A DNA stretch of 64,000 nt from Mactra quadrangularis (GCA_025267735.1 CM046305.1:37035108-37099107); one strand, 5' to 3'; shown: positions 31,388 through 44,808, counted from the first letter of the stretch. Numbers and translations: made by a program. Notes: a model not told the origin generated them from the sequence alone.

Positions 31388-33130
31388 ATGGCGGATTTTA
31401 CTTCTTGTACTTTTTTTTACATTACACAGAAAATTCGGTCAACAACTCGACTAAGTGTATTACAATACTATTATTGTTGATTATATGAACTACTTTAAGT
31501 ACCCATTGATTTTTTATGAATGAGTTTACATGTGTCAACATTTCAAAATAGAAGTATTCAAATCAATGTATACATACAATACTATCTACGGGGGCAGAGC
31601 TAGACTTTGCTTCAAGTGAGAGGGGGGCGAGGTCTAGCATATAATATATATATAGAGAGGGCTATCATCTGTGTAAATTCAATGGCCTTTTTCGTTCGCC
31701 TTCTTTCTAACTTAAGGTCTTCAGCGTACCCGCGTCTATATTGATAGTGAGTACAGTACGTGTTTACTTGATATCGCATCAGATGAAAAACTAATAGTTA
31801 AAAAAGTGGCTTAAAAACTTAAGAAGCCAGTAGCCTGTTCTGAACGTTACAAAACGTTTCGTAACGATACATTTGGAACTCCTCGGCCATTCGCTGCGAA
31901 TAATCTCGGACATATTTAGACGCTATTTTGAAACTACCGGTGTTGAAGTAAACAAATATACGATCGTTTAGGCAATGATTGATGTTTCATTTATAGTCCG
32001 TGAATTTTGAAACATCACCCATTGCCTTAACGTTCGTATATTTGTTAATCAGATTAAATTATATAGCAGCAAAATTATATAAATTGAAATGCCAGTAATA
32101 CCAGAAAAATAGATTACTTATTATTTATGCCTCTTGTAAAACAGAGTAGTATAAAAATTCTGAACAGTTTTGGGATCAAACAGAAATTTCGCATTTTACG
32201 CTCAAACTACCTAATTGACTTCAATTACAGATAAAATCCAGTGTGTCTTACTACTAGTGGTACAAAAATGATACATCTAACAAAAGTGTTAATTTGTGTT
32301 TGGTAATTTTCAGCAAGAATATTGACAGTGTTTATTCCATATTAGTGTATGCGGTAACCCCCAGTATTTCGAGCTCCGTGATACATATATTCAGACAGAA
32401 AAAAAACGTTTGAATATCAGAGAATTGCAGATTTCTATGGTAATGTCCGTATGGATGATGGTATACTTATTTGTTTTGATTTACGTACACTTAGTTGTTA
32501 TTATGCATTGTTATGTTTTATATAATTATAAAGGAAATTAATCTGAACCTATATTGGTAAGTGTGAGTTATGACCGAGATAATATTAAAGGTTATGATAC
32601 ATAACAGTATACACTCGCTACTTAGATCGTACAATGGACAAAGCAAACTTGGGCGATGTTCTAATGCGATGCACGTTTGTTTTTGTTTGTTCTTGAATCT
32701 GTTGTATCAATTATGAGATAAGTGCTGCTCTAAAATCAGGTTAAAAACTTCAATGACTATTATTTTTCCATTGTCTGTTTCAATGTGGATCGAATCTCCT
32801 TAGGTTTTTGTTTTCGTTATTTGTTTGTCGAGTTTCTTCCATAACAAAAGGTAAAAAAAAAACTAAAAACATTTTCCTCTTTGCGTTTTGGTTGTGGAAG
32901 GTCTATGTCTTTTTACTGTTGTTGTACCCGATATGATTGCTTACACATGTTTATCATCATTTTTTCAGTTACGTACAGTGAGCAGCCAATATTTCAAGCT
33001 TCAAGAACTCTGGGAGCAGTTCCGTTTAACTTTCTACCCTGAACCAGAAACGTGTCGATTTTTTAAAGAAAGAAATTACCTGCTTCATATAGAAAATCAA
33101 ATTGCTAAATTAGGAGTCCAAAAATCCTAA
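31388..33130 (+). CDS. hypothetical two-exon small protein, divergent from the hydrolase
   Basis: Tentative. Exon 1 31388-31456 encodes MADFTSCTFFYITQKIRSTT and then RLS; donor GTATTA. Exon 2 32969-33130 follows TTTTTTCAG in the same phase, encodes LRTVSSQYFKLQELWEQFRL onwards and ends IAKLGVQKS before TAA. Exon 2 looks genuinely coding (amphipathic, aromatic- and Glu-rich) and is well framed by its splice site. The link to exon 1 rests only on phase and on the ATGGCGG start context, about 480 bp from the hydrolase start. The 76-residue product is unrecognised; its N-terminus is basic and could be mitochondrial. A middle exon could be missed. Confidence 0.3.
31831..32060. mobile_element. deleted copy of the TAGCCTGTTC MITE
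   Basis: Starts TAGCCTGTTC after CAG, as at 27257, and matches its interior (TCGGACATATTTAGACGC, AAATATACGATCGTTTAGGC). It lacks part of the 5' arm and the right end. Confidence 0.7.
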
Positions 33131-33709
33131 CCACTAAAAGAACGTCGACGGCTTGTCACAATCTTTAAGATACAAGAAATGAAAACGGTGGTCATAACCT
33201 AGCAACCCTATGAATTCATGCACTTTTGATTTTATATTCAAATTAATGTGTGACATATAGACGTTAAATTTTGAATGAAAAACAAAATTATACGGTAGAT
33301 ATCATTACATTCTATATCATGTCATGAACAGAGCTACAGACAATTAACTCGACTGAAGAGTCATCACTCCCTAGTTTTTGTCATTAAGAGTGACACATTT
33401 TTGTATAGAGTGAAACACTTTTAATGGAGTAATCGCCCGAAAACATTAGAACCCAAATACTTCGGCAGAAATTATGTGGTTTGCGTTTCGGGCTGCATAG
33501 AAATTAGCATTCTCTCGATACTCTTGATAACCTCTGGTTACGAGAATGAGCAATAAGTACCGTGATGAAAGAGATAAATTTTTCATAAATTATGCCTACT
33601 GGAATGAGCATTCCTGGTCAAGTTACTATTTTATACATTCTAGGGTCCTTCCTAGGACCAGATGCTTATCTGAAATTGTGACGACATCAATTCTTGCAAT
33701 GACTTAAAC

Positions 33710-33969
33710 AGGGGCGGATCCAGGATTTTTTCTAGACGGGGGGGGGGTCCGAACTTTTTCTAGGGGAGGGTATAATGCAACAATGCATTGCAACATATTA
33801 ATAAAATAAACTACATAACAATTAAATCTATGTTAAGCACCGAGAAACATTGCTTCATGCTACTTAAAAATGACTTACTTTCAATAAATACACTAATGGA
33901 CAGGTACATTATGGAAATTCTAGGGGGAGGGGTCTGGACCCCCTGACCCCCCAGCTGGATCTGCCTATG
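33710..33969. mobile_element. hAT-like MITE, CAGGGGCGGATCC family, copy 2 (inverted)
   Basis: CAGGGGCGGATCCAGGATTT at the left and AGCTGGATCTGCCTATG at the right. The interior matches 25654-25947 inverted. Flanking duplication not recognisable. Confidence 0.8.
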
Positions 33970-34560
33970 ATGTAATGATTCTTTACACTTTACTCATCTT
34001 TTCTATTTTGTTGCTCAAGTGTATCAGATGTCGTATAACGGGGTTTAATAAATGGAGATTATAAAAGCCTTACCATTTTCCTGCTTAGGACTATGCCAAA
34101 ACGTTTTTAAACTATACACTAAAAATGCTCTCTATCATTTAAACATGGGTGAAAGTTGAAAGTTTCGAAAATATTGAAAACTCTTACTTCCAAAATACAT
34201 AGATGTCATATAAATTACAAAGAGTAATTTATTTTCAAAATTCATGTACTGAAATCAGTATTAATACTGACAACTTTCACCCATGTGAAAGTATTTTGTT
34301 CCCTGACAAGTCTCTTGCAGAAATAGTCATTCAAACCCAAATTGTGGTTACCATAGCAATGCATCACAAAAACAAATGGCCCAATTTTTCGTGTTTTTTT
34401 TAAACCTAAAAGTTGACAGTTATATTTTTCCTAAAATGATCCTTCTCTGCGAGTCATTTCAGGCTTATAGCATTGAAAGCTTGTTGTTCAAACAACACTC
34501 TGCACCACGGGTGGCCGTCACAGTTCTGAATCTAAAACACTTTATATACATATATGTGTA

Positions 34561-34786
34561 AGGCCACAACAAGTTGTTCATGTGTTCTATGGATTTTTCT
34601 GAAAAAAAATGGGGCGAGTGAGCGAGGAAATTTTTTGTTTTTTAAAATCTTAAATCAGTTGCTTGATATAGCAATATGACCAAATTTTTATGAGCAAGCG
34701 AGGACGTAAAAATATTTTTTTGTAAAGACCGTCAAAATTAAGGTGCGAGCGAATCCATAGAACATATGATCAACTTGTTGTGGCCT
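34561..34786. mobile_element. 226-bp MITE, AGGCCACAACAAGTTG family
   Basis: AGGCCACAACAAGTTG and its exact inverse bound GCGAGTGAGCGAGG and GGTGCGAGCGAATCCATAGA blocks. Relatives form the nested pair at 57929-58354. Confidence 0.85.
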
Positions 34787-34887
34787 AAATAGTATTTTTG
34801 ATTTGGGACGATGCTGACTGCTAGTGCTTTGCACCAGCCACAGTCTTCGTCCAACATTTATAAATAAGAAAGAAAAACAAAATCAGT

Positions 34888-34893
34888 TTTATT
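34888..34893 (-). terminator. candidate polyadenylation signal of IFT22
   Basis: AATAAA on the minus strand, about 1.16 kb past the IFT22 stop. Cleavage would fall near 34870, giving a long AT-rich 3' UTR. Nearer variants could be used instead. Confidence 0.35.
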
Positions 34894-36054
34894 TTATACA
34901 TTCTATTTATATTTATACAGAAAACATAAAATGTAATAAACTTACATCTCATGGACGGAATTATACATCATTACTAATAAATAAATGTATTTGAGTGAAA
35001 AAATATTTAAATATATATATTTCATTAATATTTCGAATCAGTAGTGAAAATGATTAATTTAATGGACCTTTCCATGACTTCATCTACTAGAATTTTTTAC
35101 ACAGGTTATAGAATTACATTTTGTCTCAAAAACAAGATATAAACAAAAGAGCACATGGTTACATTTGTGGGCAAATGTATCGTTAATAAAATTAATAAAG
35201 TCATGCAAGGAATAGTCATTTAACATAAATCACTAAAATTTCACACTCAAGTTTCTTGTAGTTTGAAGGCAAACTACAACTACATTTCTGCAATAAAAAA
35301 TAAGACACATGGAATGTTGAAGACAAATATAGAACAAATATCATAGAACAATTAGGCCATGCCAAATCGGAATTCTGTTAAGCGTCAACTCAAATTTGAC
35401 ATAACTAGGTACCTATTCACAAAAACACACAAACCAAAACACAAACATTTTTACAACAAAAAAAAACAACAATGCATTATATATATATTTTCAATGGAAT
35501 AACATCCTCATAACATGAAACAATGGTCTGAATTTAATATAAAATGACTGGTGTTTTTTTTTCACGTATACATTGTATATTGTATTAATGAGGTGGTTAC
35601 AATTTTACCTGAATTAAATTGTCTTACTTAATCCCGGAACATCGGAATTACTTAAAAATATTTTGTTTTTTATTTTGATTAAAGACTCTAAAACCTACGG
35701 GACGTGGCAATTAACAAAATTCTAAATGGCATGGCTTTATCATTAATGACAAATAATTATTACAGAAATCATTTTTTACCATGAACAATATGAATATTGC
35801 AGCACAATCATGCAATATTTCAAGATTCTTATGTCCCAAATGCTTAATTTCAGAAGAAAAAATATCCCATTCCACTGATAAGACCAACAATTTTGATGGT
35901 CCTCAAAGTGAAACACAACAGTATAATGAGAAAAAGCTTTTAACAGGTCAAAGTTTTCTGAAAATATGTGCCACAGATCATATTTACTTTCATTAAAGTT
36001 CACTTATTCAATTTTTGTATCATTTTTTAAATTCAGTTTCTATGGTAACAGTAG

Positions 36055-39000
36055 TTATCTATGATTCATGATACTTAGTTCTTCTTGTTCCCTTTTATCC
36101 GACATAGCAACAGTTAGTTTAGCTAGAAATGTACTAAACTGATTTCTAACAGCATCACTATCTTCATCTATGTTGGTATGTATTATAGGCATATTACTGA
36201 AACATGTCGCTGAAATATAGAAACATAGATAACGTTACTGAAACACAATGATATGATTTATAAGCACACTTACAAATCTCAGGCTTAGCACAAAAATGGT
36301 TGTAACTCAATAAAAAATAGTGAGTTAAGAAAGAGCAATCTCCGTAAACAGATATCCTGTAGAGCGTTGTCGTACAGGATCTCTACTTTCTCAATGCAGG
36401 GTAACGTCGAGATGAACTTTGTGTCGACCAATCAATGCGTAGCTTTTATCTAGACGAAAACACTATTAATCACATTTTGATTTCGTAATTTCTATTTTAA
36501 GACCAAGTTTTGCTTGCTAATTTAACCGCGGTAATATTCACAGTCAGCGATTGGGCGGCTCATTTCAAATTGCGTGACGTAGTCGATGTAAGCAAGTTAC
36601 GTATCATAACAATTTCTTCATGAATATCATGATGAGAAAAGATCGCCTGAACATGACCTTCGTTTGAAAAAAGCCAGATCTAAATTAGCGAGTATGCGAG
36701 CGGAAACTTTTAGATCGGGTTTTAATCAGATTGAAGAAAGAGTAACCATTTTGCACTAAGCCCACAAAATGCTTCTGAAATACATATACATATGAAGAAT
36801 TACTAAAAGACAGTGATATAGGTCATTTAGAATAACTTGAGACAAATCTAAATGACATTCTACATAAACAATGTCTTGAGCTGAGCTATTGTCAAACAGC
36901 ATTTAACTGGCACTCTATTAATTTCTGTTTGAAATTGTTCGTTTATACTCATTGCTTATATGAAATGACCTTCACATTGCTTTTTAACATTTACATGACT
37001 TTCAACATGACTGTTGTTTTTAGGTCTATATTTAGATCTTATAAAAACTTAACTGATTACGTTATCAACACATTACCATGACAACAACAAAAATACATAA
37101 CAAAATCATCAGAAAAAAATATATATACTACATAAAAAACATAATATTACATTTCTCACTTCACAATCTACATAATTTTTCATGGTTAACAAGAAGGATC
37201 AGTTCATTGAATTGCTCACCTGAGAACTATCAATAATGAATAGGGTTAGTTTCGATCAAAAGGGCTAAGCCTAATACTACATGTATATGACAAACTGAAC
37301 AATGGAATCTTCCCTCTAATCACAAGTTAACCCAACTCGGCAAGAGAGAGACAGACAAAGACTCAATCTCAACAGCTTAGACGTAAACTAAAAAATACTT
37401 TATTTGCCCTTTACCGACCCTAAATGTTAGGGCTGTCAGGATACGCCAGAAGCGTATCGCAATATATTGCAATATGCTGGTCTTGTATCGCGATACATAC
37501 CACAATATATTGTGGGCATAAAGGTTTGTTGTGCCCTCGCTGCATCGCAAATCTTACATGCAGCTACTGATAGAATCTAGCCTCTTTAAGAATTTACGGT
37601 CATTTAGGACTGTGACGCGCCCCAATTGGTTAAATTCTTGTAAGTTGAGGTTAGATGGAATGAACAATGGAAAAACTGATGTTTTGCTACTTTTATTTCG
37701 CGAAAGGATGAATTTTCCAATGAAATAAAAAATATCGTCAAATACCCATATGTTATAATCATACCTTGGTATTGCTGCAGCTGCATATTGCAATATAGGG
37801 GTATACCGGTATATCATGACAGCCCTACTAAATGTTTGGGTCAGTCAGTAGGTAGGAAAATTTTATTTTTTTCAACAACTATCCCTCAATTAGGTTAATC
37901 CGGCAAAAGAACTTGTTTGTTCATGTTTATATACCAAAATTCATACAACTGTTTACATCAATTGATTCTAATACTATTCAAAATTTAGCTGTTTATATTT
38001 ACAAAAGTTTTAAATTACGAGACAGTGTGGTATATGTTTAAATATTTCTCAATAATCTTCTCTATTTGATCATTGTTAAATTGTGTTTTGCACTTTCCTC
38101 ATCATAACTGTATTTGTATTTATACTTATACGCCATTACCGATTTATACAATTTAACGTATTTATACCATATATATTATTTACTTCTGTTTTGTATTTAT
38201 GTTGTAATATTTGCATAACTTGTAAACTGTTGGGTGTCATGCCTTATGTTTATTGAATAAAGTATCTATCTATCTATATAAATTATATTTATCTAATATT
38301 CTATGATTTCAACATGTTCCTAAAGCAGAATTATTACTGTAAAGAAACTACTGGAAAGTAATAGGATGAGTGGACTGTGGTCTTGACCAATAAAAAAAAC
38401 ACCATATATATTTTTTGAATAGAATTTTTTGAGTCAGTGGTATTTTTGGGGTGGGTTGGTAAAGGGCAAACAAACTTCATTTTGATTTAGGCCTTAAATA
38501 GAGCACTCAGGGCTCACGAGAGCTACATATACAAATAAAATAAAGGGCAACCATTTATCACACATAAAAAATAAGAGACAACTAAATTGTACATGAACTT
38601 AAGTAAGAAATGAAACTAAAAGGGATGATCACACTCTTACCAGATGGGTGAGCAGAGAAACCGGCTAAAAAACATGCAAAATTAACAATACAACTGTATA
38701 TTTATATATATAAATTAAAAACTTAATTTATTAGTGATAGGGAAAGGTTAAAATTGTGCAAATATAATATTATATATTAGTGTAACATACAAAGGGTAAT
38801 ATTTTTTTACAATACATATAAAAGTTAGATTTCCTAAAAATGTTGAGTCACAGTCTGATTTCTATAGTGTTGCTTAGCAACATACACCATAGTAACATCT
38901 ACATCAAGGGGGTGACCTTAATAAAGGTCAATCTCATTAAAATGTGATCAAATCTGTTTACCCTTTTATGTAAAAAGTTGCAGAACAGCAGGTGAAACAG

Positions 39001-42000
39001 AAATTGCTATTAATGACCAAAGTGCTTTAAATATATGGTATCTAGTGGACAATCTTTATGTGACGAAAAATAGCTTATATCAACCTTTGGGAAATTAGTC
39101 TGAATAAAGGGCCAGAACCAGATTTTCGTCATGTAATAGTCCTTCATGACAGACAATTTGATTCATAAATAATACAACCATTGATTTTGGTTTTGTTTTA
39201 ACAGTCAGAGAATGGTCAATATATTATCTTAACTAAACCAGTACTAGCCTCCAATCTAGTGTAAGCAACTGCCTACCTTCTTACAAAAAGAGCCAAAAAA
39301 CTGAGCTCCATCACCAGTCAGATGCATCATAAATGTTAGATACATGTATATTGATAAATTTTATTCAACTGTCAGTGGTGCAGTTTTTCTGAAATCACAA
39401 TCCACAATTATAGAGTATTTGAATTTGTGGGGTTAAAGTTTGGCCACTGACAGTTGTACAAAAAATCTACCAATACCAGTGATATAAATATCAGACATAT
39501 TTATTAAATTTCTGGTGCAGCGGATTAGAGGCGAGGGGATGTTACAAACACATCATAAGTGAAAGATAAAATACAATGTTAGGCATACTTACATAGCTGA
39601 GCTCTTTCTCTATCGGGAGCATTAGGTTTATGATGGGCAAATACACAACATGATGTCTCTTTTATACCCTGATCATCAACAAAATAACTGTACCTAAAAT
39701 TTACAATATACAAGTAAAAAAATTGCATTTTATAGCTTTAGTTTCATGCTTATGCACGTTCACCCACATAATGGCTATTACCTCTGGTCATCAAGCTACT
39801 AGTATCTATCTATAAATGACCCTGGCGAGACTTTTACTCCACTTACAGCAGCCAACACACCTTTAGCAGGTGATCCCTAACAGTACCCATTTAAGCCTGG
39901 GCAAAGTGGGACAACAGTGGGTAAATTTCTCGCTCAAGGAAATTAGCAGCAGTGATTGAAATTCGCACTAGCCCGACAGCAAAATACTAGTAGTTTTTCA
40001 GTGGGGCTTTTAAAAATCCATTTTTACTAGCCCAACATGCTTGTGCACAACCACATTGCGAAAAACATTCTTTATTGTTTTGATTATAAAATATTGTGCA
40101 GCTCTATGCATTTAGTAGACTGCTTAGTTATTTGGCTTTTTTGAGCAAGCTAAGTAAGTTCAATGTCCAGTATGCACATACTGCTTAGATAATCAGGGAT
40201 GTCCTCTTGTGTATTTCAATTACCAACATGTATGCCTTTCAGGAACCTAACAAACGCTTATGGTGTCAAAACTAAAATATGTAGAGGGCTAGTAAAAATA
40301 TTTTTGGGCTTGTAAAAATTCATTAATTACTAGCCCGACTTGCTTGCTAATTTCAATGACTGTAGCAGTACCCCTATAAAGGTTTGAACCCAGGACATCT
40401 TGATACCTGATATGCGTCCTACCAACAGACCACAGCTCCTGACAGATCATGATCCACTAGATAAATTTACTTATATTCAATACTCACCAGTTTTCTAAAT
40501 CTTTATCATGATTGGGTTGATCAGGATTATATACAAATATAATACCAGTAGTATCTTTAGCCATTGCTGGCCAACATGCTTCAAACCTATATAATATATA
40601 ACAAATAATAATTTAAATAAAAAATCTATTATTAGGATAAAAATGAATTCACACCTATAAAAAGGAACAAGGATTCATCAGGGCCAATTCCAAAATCAGA
40701 ATTAATAAGTCTATCAACATTTGATTCAAACTACACTATGTCATTAAATGAACAAGCTTCAATTAAAATAAAAGTACAGCGTCATTAGACCAGGAATGTT
40801 TTCACGAAACAATTGTTCTTCTGTAAAAAAAATCACTGCATAAAGTAAATGAATTGTGAACTCTGTTTAATTGATGTAGTACAACCTTTGACTGGAAAAA
40901 GAATGTTGTCCCCCTTACTAGTAGTAATACTACAAAGCTTGAAAATAGATTTAGCCAGACTGATCCAACTATTGCATCAATTTATCACTAGTTACAAGTG
41001 CCTTGTTCAGCATGCTTCGATGATTTTGTTATTACCTGGTTAATTTGTCATCCCAAGTCACTATCAGAGGGACATATCAATCCTGGTATGCTGTTAAACA
41101 AATTTTTTCCAGTTGAAAATTTGCATTTGATACCAATTTCATTTTGAGTAGTTTTGTAACAGCAATTTAAATTTAAAAAAGAGCAGTAAAACATCATAAC
41201 TATGGTTAATGAAATATTAAGACATAAAACAAACCTTTTATCTCCGCTACAGTCCCATAATTCTACTTCAACCACAGATTGTCTTCCATGACCAGCACTT
41301 GGATTGTGATTTTCAAACTCTAAAATTCTGAAATAAAAGATTTAACCAGTTTCATTCAACAACTAGAATACTTCAACTTCATCATCTTCCTGTGTATGGT
41401 CAGGAGTCATTTCTGACTGTAACTTAACCAGTAATACTTATTCAGGTAAGACCAAGCTATTTTCGAATGGAGGTGGGACTATACTGAAATTATTTTTCAC
41501 AGGATCTGCATATACAAAAAAACTATCATGAATTTGAAGCATTATTTGCAAGCAATTTGAAGATTTCAAAGACTGCTATTTAAATTCTTAATTTCAGCCT
41601 GATAATTTAAGAAACATTCTCAACTTGATACAAGCAGAAAAAAGACAGTAAGTAGCCACTGTTACACGTAGTGTCCCAAATATTCTTGAAGATAGTGAAC
41701 ATTTGGCTATATAATTTTATTTTTATTGTTTTTCTAGTGTTGTACCGATGATCGGGAATAATCGATTAACGACTAGTTGGAAGCTTCCGATTCTGATAAT
41801 CGATTAAACTTTATCATAATCGATCATCTGTTAGAAAGGAGGATAGGCTATTTAAGGACAATAACATATTTTCATGTATCTGAACTGTTATTAAAAATGT
41901 TTTAAATACATGTCATTTGTGTCTGACTTGTATTGGACACTGATATATCTAGTTCAAGTTCCAAAAATACAGCTACTATACTAGTCAAGAGAACTAAGCA

Positions 42001-44010
42001 ATCGATCATTTATTTTTATCGGTTTCTTTGATTTTTAATTTTTATTAGGTTTTTGACACATTTGACTAAAGAAAAAATATTTCCTAATCCATAGTATATG
42101 AATTTTATAAGGATTCACAGTAAAACATGCATGCAAAAACAAACTTATTACTTATCAGGAACCGATTATAATCGGAAGAATCACATCGACAACAGAAACC
42201 GATTCCAACTGATGATCGATTACGACCAACCACTAGGTTTTTTTTCTGTTGAGGAAAAACTGAGTATCAGACTCATTTAGGAGAATCACTACTGGTACCA
42301 TAATTAGAATAATTACTAACCTCACACCTTGAGTAGGATGATATTCACCACTTGATGTGTCAGTAGCATCGGCCAGAAAGTTAGACAATGCTGTTTTACC
42401 ACTCTAAAATAAATCAAACATACATAACTTGTAATTATAATTCTCCATAAAACCACAAGTGTACAAAAAAGGCAGTGGCTATGGTTATAGTAGCTCTAGA
42501 CTCTAGAGTTCCAATCCTTAAGTATATAGCCAAGAACTTTGCCAGTGGTACAGGGTTTTACACAGCCATTGATAATTGGGGGTCCACTGGATGCAGGACT
42601 GACAAAAACAGGGGTCCACACAGTGAAATCAGGGGTCCAATACCAAACTGCAAACAATTTTGTTGTATCAAAGTTATGATTGTTGTTTTATATGTTTAAA
42701 ATAAAAAAAAAGGAAATAAAGGAAAATTAAACCACAAGAAAACTTGTATCTCAGTTTATTGAACATTGGTAGTAACAACAGTGACCGTTGGATAGTCAAA
42801 TTTTATTGAGTAGACACAAAATTCATACTCTATTTGTTCAGTTTACTTGAAGGGGGGAAATTGTTAGAATGTAAACAATGTCACATGCTGTCAGGTAAAT
42901 AAACAGTTACCCGTGATGCGCGGCGTCTCTGTACAAAGGTCATTCAGACCGTTTGTGTACAGAATGCCCTCTACTTAAACAACCGAAAGTTCCGAGTGCG
43001 CCTTCTTGAGTAAACATCCCCAAGCGGTTATTTCCCTTTATCAAATGTATTAGAGTAGCAACGTGTGACGTAATCGCCACGAGGAGTTTGCTTCTTTGGC
43101 TTACTTGGGAAATACCCTATTACGTCAACAGTGTTTACATCCGGGGTATTGAAATGGAATTTCTTATTTGATTGCCTACAAATACGGTCAATCTTAGCTT
43201 AAAATATAAATGTTCCCAGTTAACTTGTGCAGTTGAAAGAATATCTGAGGATGTTGCTATGTATTTTATGCGTCCAAGTGGACGCAGGCTTTAAAATGTT
43301 TGCGTCCACACAGGTAGTTTATGCGTATATGGACGCGGATTTGTGCGTCCCGTAAAACCCCGAGTGGTATATCTAAAAGGTAGTGTAAGGGCTTGGCACT
43401 GACAATTAACGACGGTTGTCCTATCAAGCTATATATTTTACTTGCCAAAAGTAAATGTAAAAAAGTTGCCTGACCCAATAAATAGGTTGTTGGGCCAATC
43501 AGAGGCAATAGGAAGACATTTAATGTCTAGCCTTGAGTGCTAGTAGTTTTCTTCAAGTTCATGGTCATTAAAATAAAAAATTCAAACAAGGGTATTTGAA
43601 ATTGTCATTACCACAGCATTAAGATCCATGTATCATAAACAAAATTAGAAATGCCCTGTCATTTAAACTAAAACTGCTTCTGAACAGACCAAGGTTAATT
43701 CATTCAGTAAAAAGTTCATAGGGATGGATTGTCTGATATACCCCTAATCTTTAAAGCAATGAGCTTTAAGCCAACATTCTAAAAACAATCACTTTTATAA
43801 TGGAAATATTTAAAGAAGCTTTATAACCGAAGTTTTGAAACGTCTGTTACGAAAATGATTGAGTACGAAACAGCAAAACAATTCCATACGTTACAGTTTT
43901 ATCGTTATTTAAGCATTGTTAGGTCATAAAATATCGTTCAAGTGAAAGCAATACTCTTGATTATACTTTACCTCACATGGTCCGAGAACAAGTATCTTGG
44001 CTTTAAACAT
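36055..44010 (-). CDS. IFT22: intraflagellar transport protein 22 (RABL5), complete, six exons
   Basis: Small Rab-like GTPase subunit of the IFT-B1 core, which docks on IFT74/IFT81 and travels along ciliary axonemes. Minus-strand exons 43972-44010, 42321-42403, 41235-41327, 40488-40586, 39593-39693, 36055-36209; all GT-AG, phases consistent, 570 nt, 189 residues (vertebrate protein about 185). Start MFKAKILVLGPCE; P-loop GPCESGKT (10-17) is split exactly by intron 1 after Glu13. Switch-II region WDCSGDKRFEACWPAMAKDT gives the DxxG motif, followed by GIIFVYNPDQPNHDKDLENW. No NKxD G4 motif is seen (AHHKPNA instead), consistent with this atypical family. C-terminus MSDKREQEELSIMNHR. Introns hold a Mutator-like MITE, a hAT-like MITE and a SINE with its own insertion; none touches an exon. 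Confidence 0.97.
36336..36733 (+). mobile_element. 398-bp Mutator-like MITE, copy 2
   Basis: CAATCTCCGTAAACAGATAT to TTTTAATCAGATTG, flanked by identical AAGAAAGAG (36327-36335 and 36734-36742). In IFT22 intron 5. Confidence 0.92.
37403..38470. mobile_element. ~1.07-kb TIR element, TTTGCCCTTTACC ends, host of a nested hAT MITE
   Basis: TTTGCCCTTTACCGACCCTA at the left and the inverse of TTTGCCCTTTACCAACCCAC at the right. The left inverted repeat is interrupted after about 18 bp by 37428-37827. No coding sequence. In IFT22 intron 5. Confidence 0.6.
37428..37827. mobile_element. 400-bp hAT-like MITE, TAGGGCTGTCA ends, 8-bp duplication
   Basis: TAGGGCTGTCAGGATACGCC and, inverted, TAGGGCTGTCATGATATACC, flanked by CTAAATGT (37420-37427 and 37828-37835). 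A shorter inverted copy is at 48952-49195; both share ATCTTACATGCAGCTACTGA inside. Confidence 0.92.
39810..40440 (-). mobile_element. SINE (minus strand) interrupted by a MITE
   Basis: Head (40369-40440): GGAGCTGTGGTCTGTTGGTA, then B-box-like CTGGGTTCAAACC. Core and tail (39810-39949): ATTTCCTTGAGCGAGAAATT, AAATGGGTACTGTTAGGGAT and GGCTGCTGTAAGTGG. Head and core are separated by 39950-40362. In IFT22 intron 4. Confidence 0.8.
39950..40362. mobile_element. 413-bp MITE in a SINE, TAGCAG duplication
   Basis: CAGTGATTGAAATTCGC and, inverted, CAGTCATTGAAATTAGC. Internal CACTAGCCCGAC and its inverse, GTCGGGCTAG. Flanked by TAGCAG (39944-39949 and 40363-40368). The CAG ends suggest hAT, but only six bases of duplication match. 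Confidence 0.8.
41735..42235. mobile_element. ~500-bp hAT-like MITE in IFT22 intron 2
   Basis: TAGTGTTGTACCGATGATCG at the left and, inverted, TAGTGGTTGGTCGTAATCGA at the right. Many ATCGATTA and CGATTATAATCGG motifs inside. Flanks TGTTTTTC and GGTTTTTT match at 6 of 8 positions. Confidence 0.65.
42404..43971 (-). other. IFT22 intron 1, no further gene seen
   Basis: 1.57 kb. It has GGGGTCCA-type triplets near 42578-42630 and a GTCCA/TGGACGC cluster near 43272-43350 that may be relict TIR material. No coding frame or RNA gene was recognised. Confidence 0.5.
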
Positions 44011-44808
44011 ATTCTATAAATATGTGAAAAATTGCTATCAAAATACCACTTTCCAAGGAATGCGTCGCTGACGATTTCGACTTCCGGTAAAGGGTTAGGG
44101 CTAAGTCTCGTCCGGAGATGACCCAAACTCCTCCGCAGCGGTTATCTCCCTTTATCAACCACTGTAAGGAGTTTGGAGATGACCAAACGACATTTATCCG
44201 GCAGACTAACAAGTACGGACCTCATGATATTAATAATGCATGAATAAGGATCGTGTATTTCAAATCATATATAAGTACCGTGTCGAATTGATTGTGAACT
44301 TTTTAAACTTTGGACTCTAAAATTAGATAGAAAGTCATCATCGACTTGTAAATACAGAATAAACGTTTACAACATGCACACAACAATATTATAACACAAA
44401 TATACATTTATTTATTTAAATTCTCATCTATATACAACATAAATATGGAACATATATATTACACATCATAATAAATGTACAATAGCCATTTATAAAAGAC
44501 TATATATTATAAGTATCGGTCGTAACTTGACATACTTAAATTATCAAACAGTTACTAACAACATGAAAGTGGTAAAAATAGTAAATAATTATTCATAATT
44601 TATAAAGATTTAATATGTTAAGATAAGTTAATATGGGTTTAACAATGACGATGATTATGATAATGATGATATCAAGTTAAAAAGTAAATGCAAGAGAAAA
44701 TGGAATTTGTAATTTTAAAGTCACTTGGTGACTGAATATGTCTCTGGATGTATACTTATACATATCAAATAGGCTTTGTTTCAACAAACGTTTTTGCTTA
44801 ACATTTGG

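Larger units (their letters stand above)
30910..34890. other. intergenic region between the hydrolase start and IFT22 3' end
   Basis: Beyond the tentative small gene and the MITEs listed separately, nothing is recognised. 31700-31830, 32060-32640 and 33140-33500 are plain AT-rich DNA. Confidence 0.5.
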
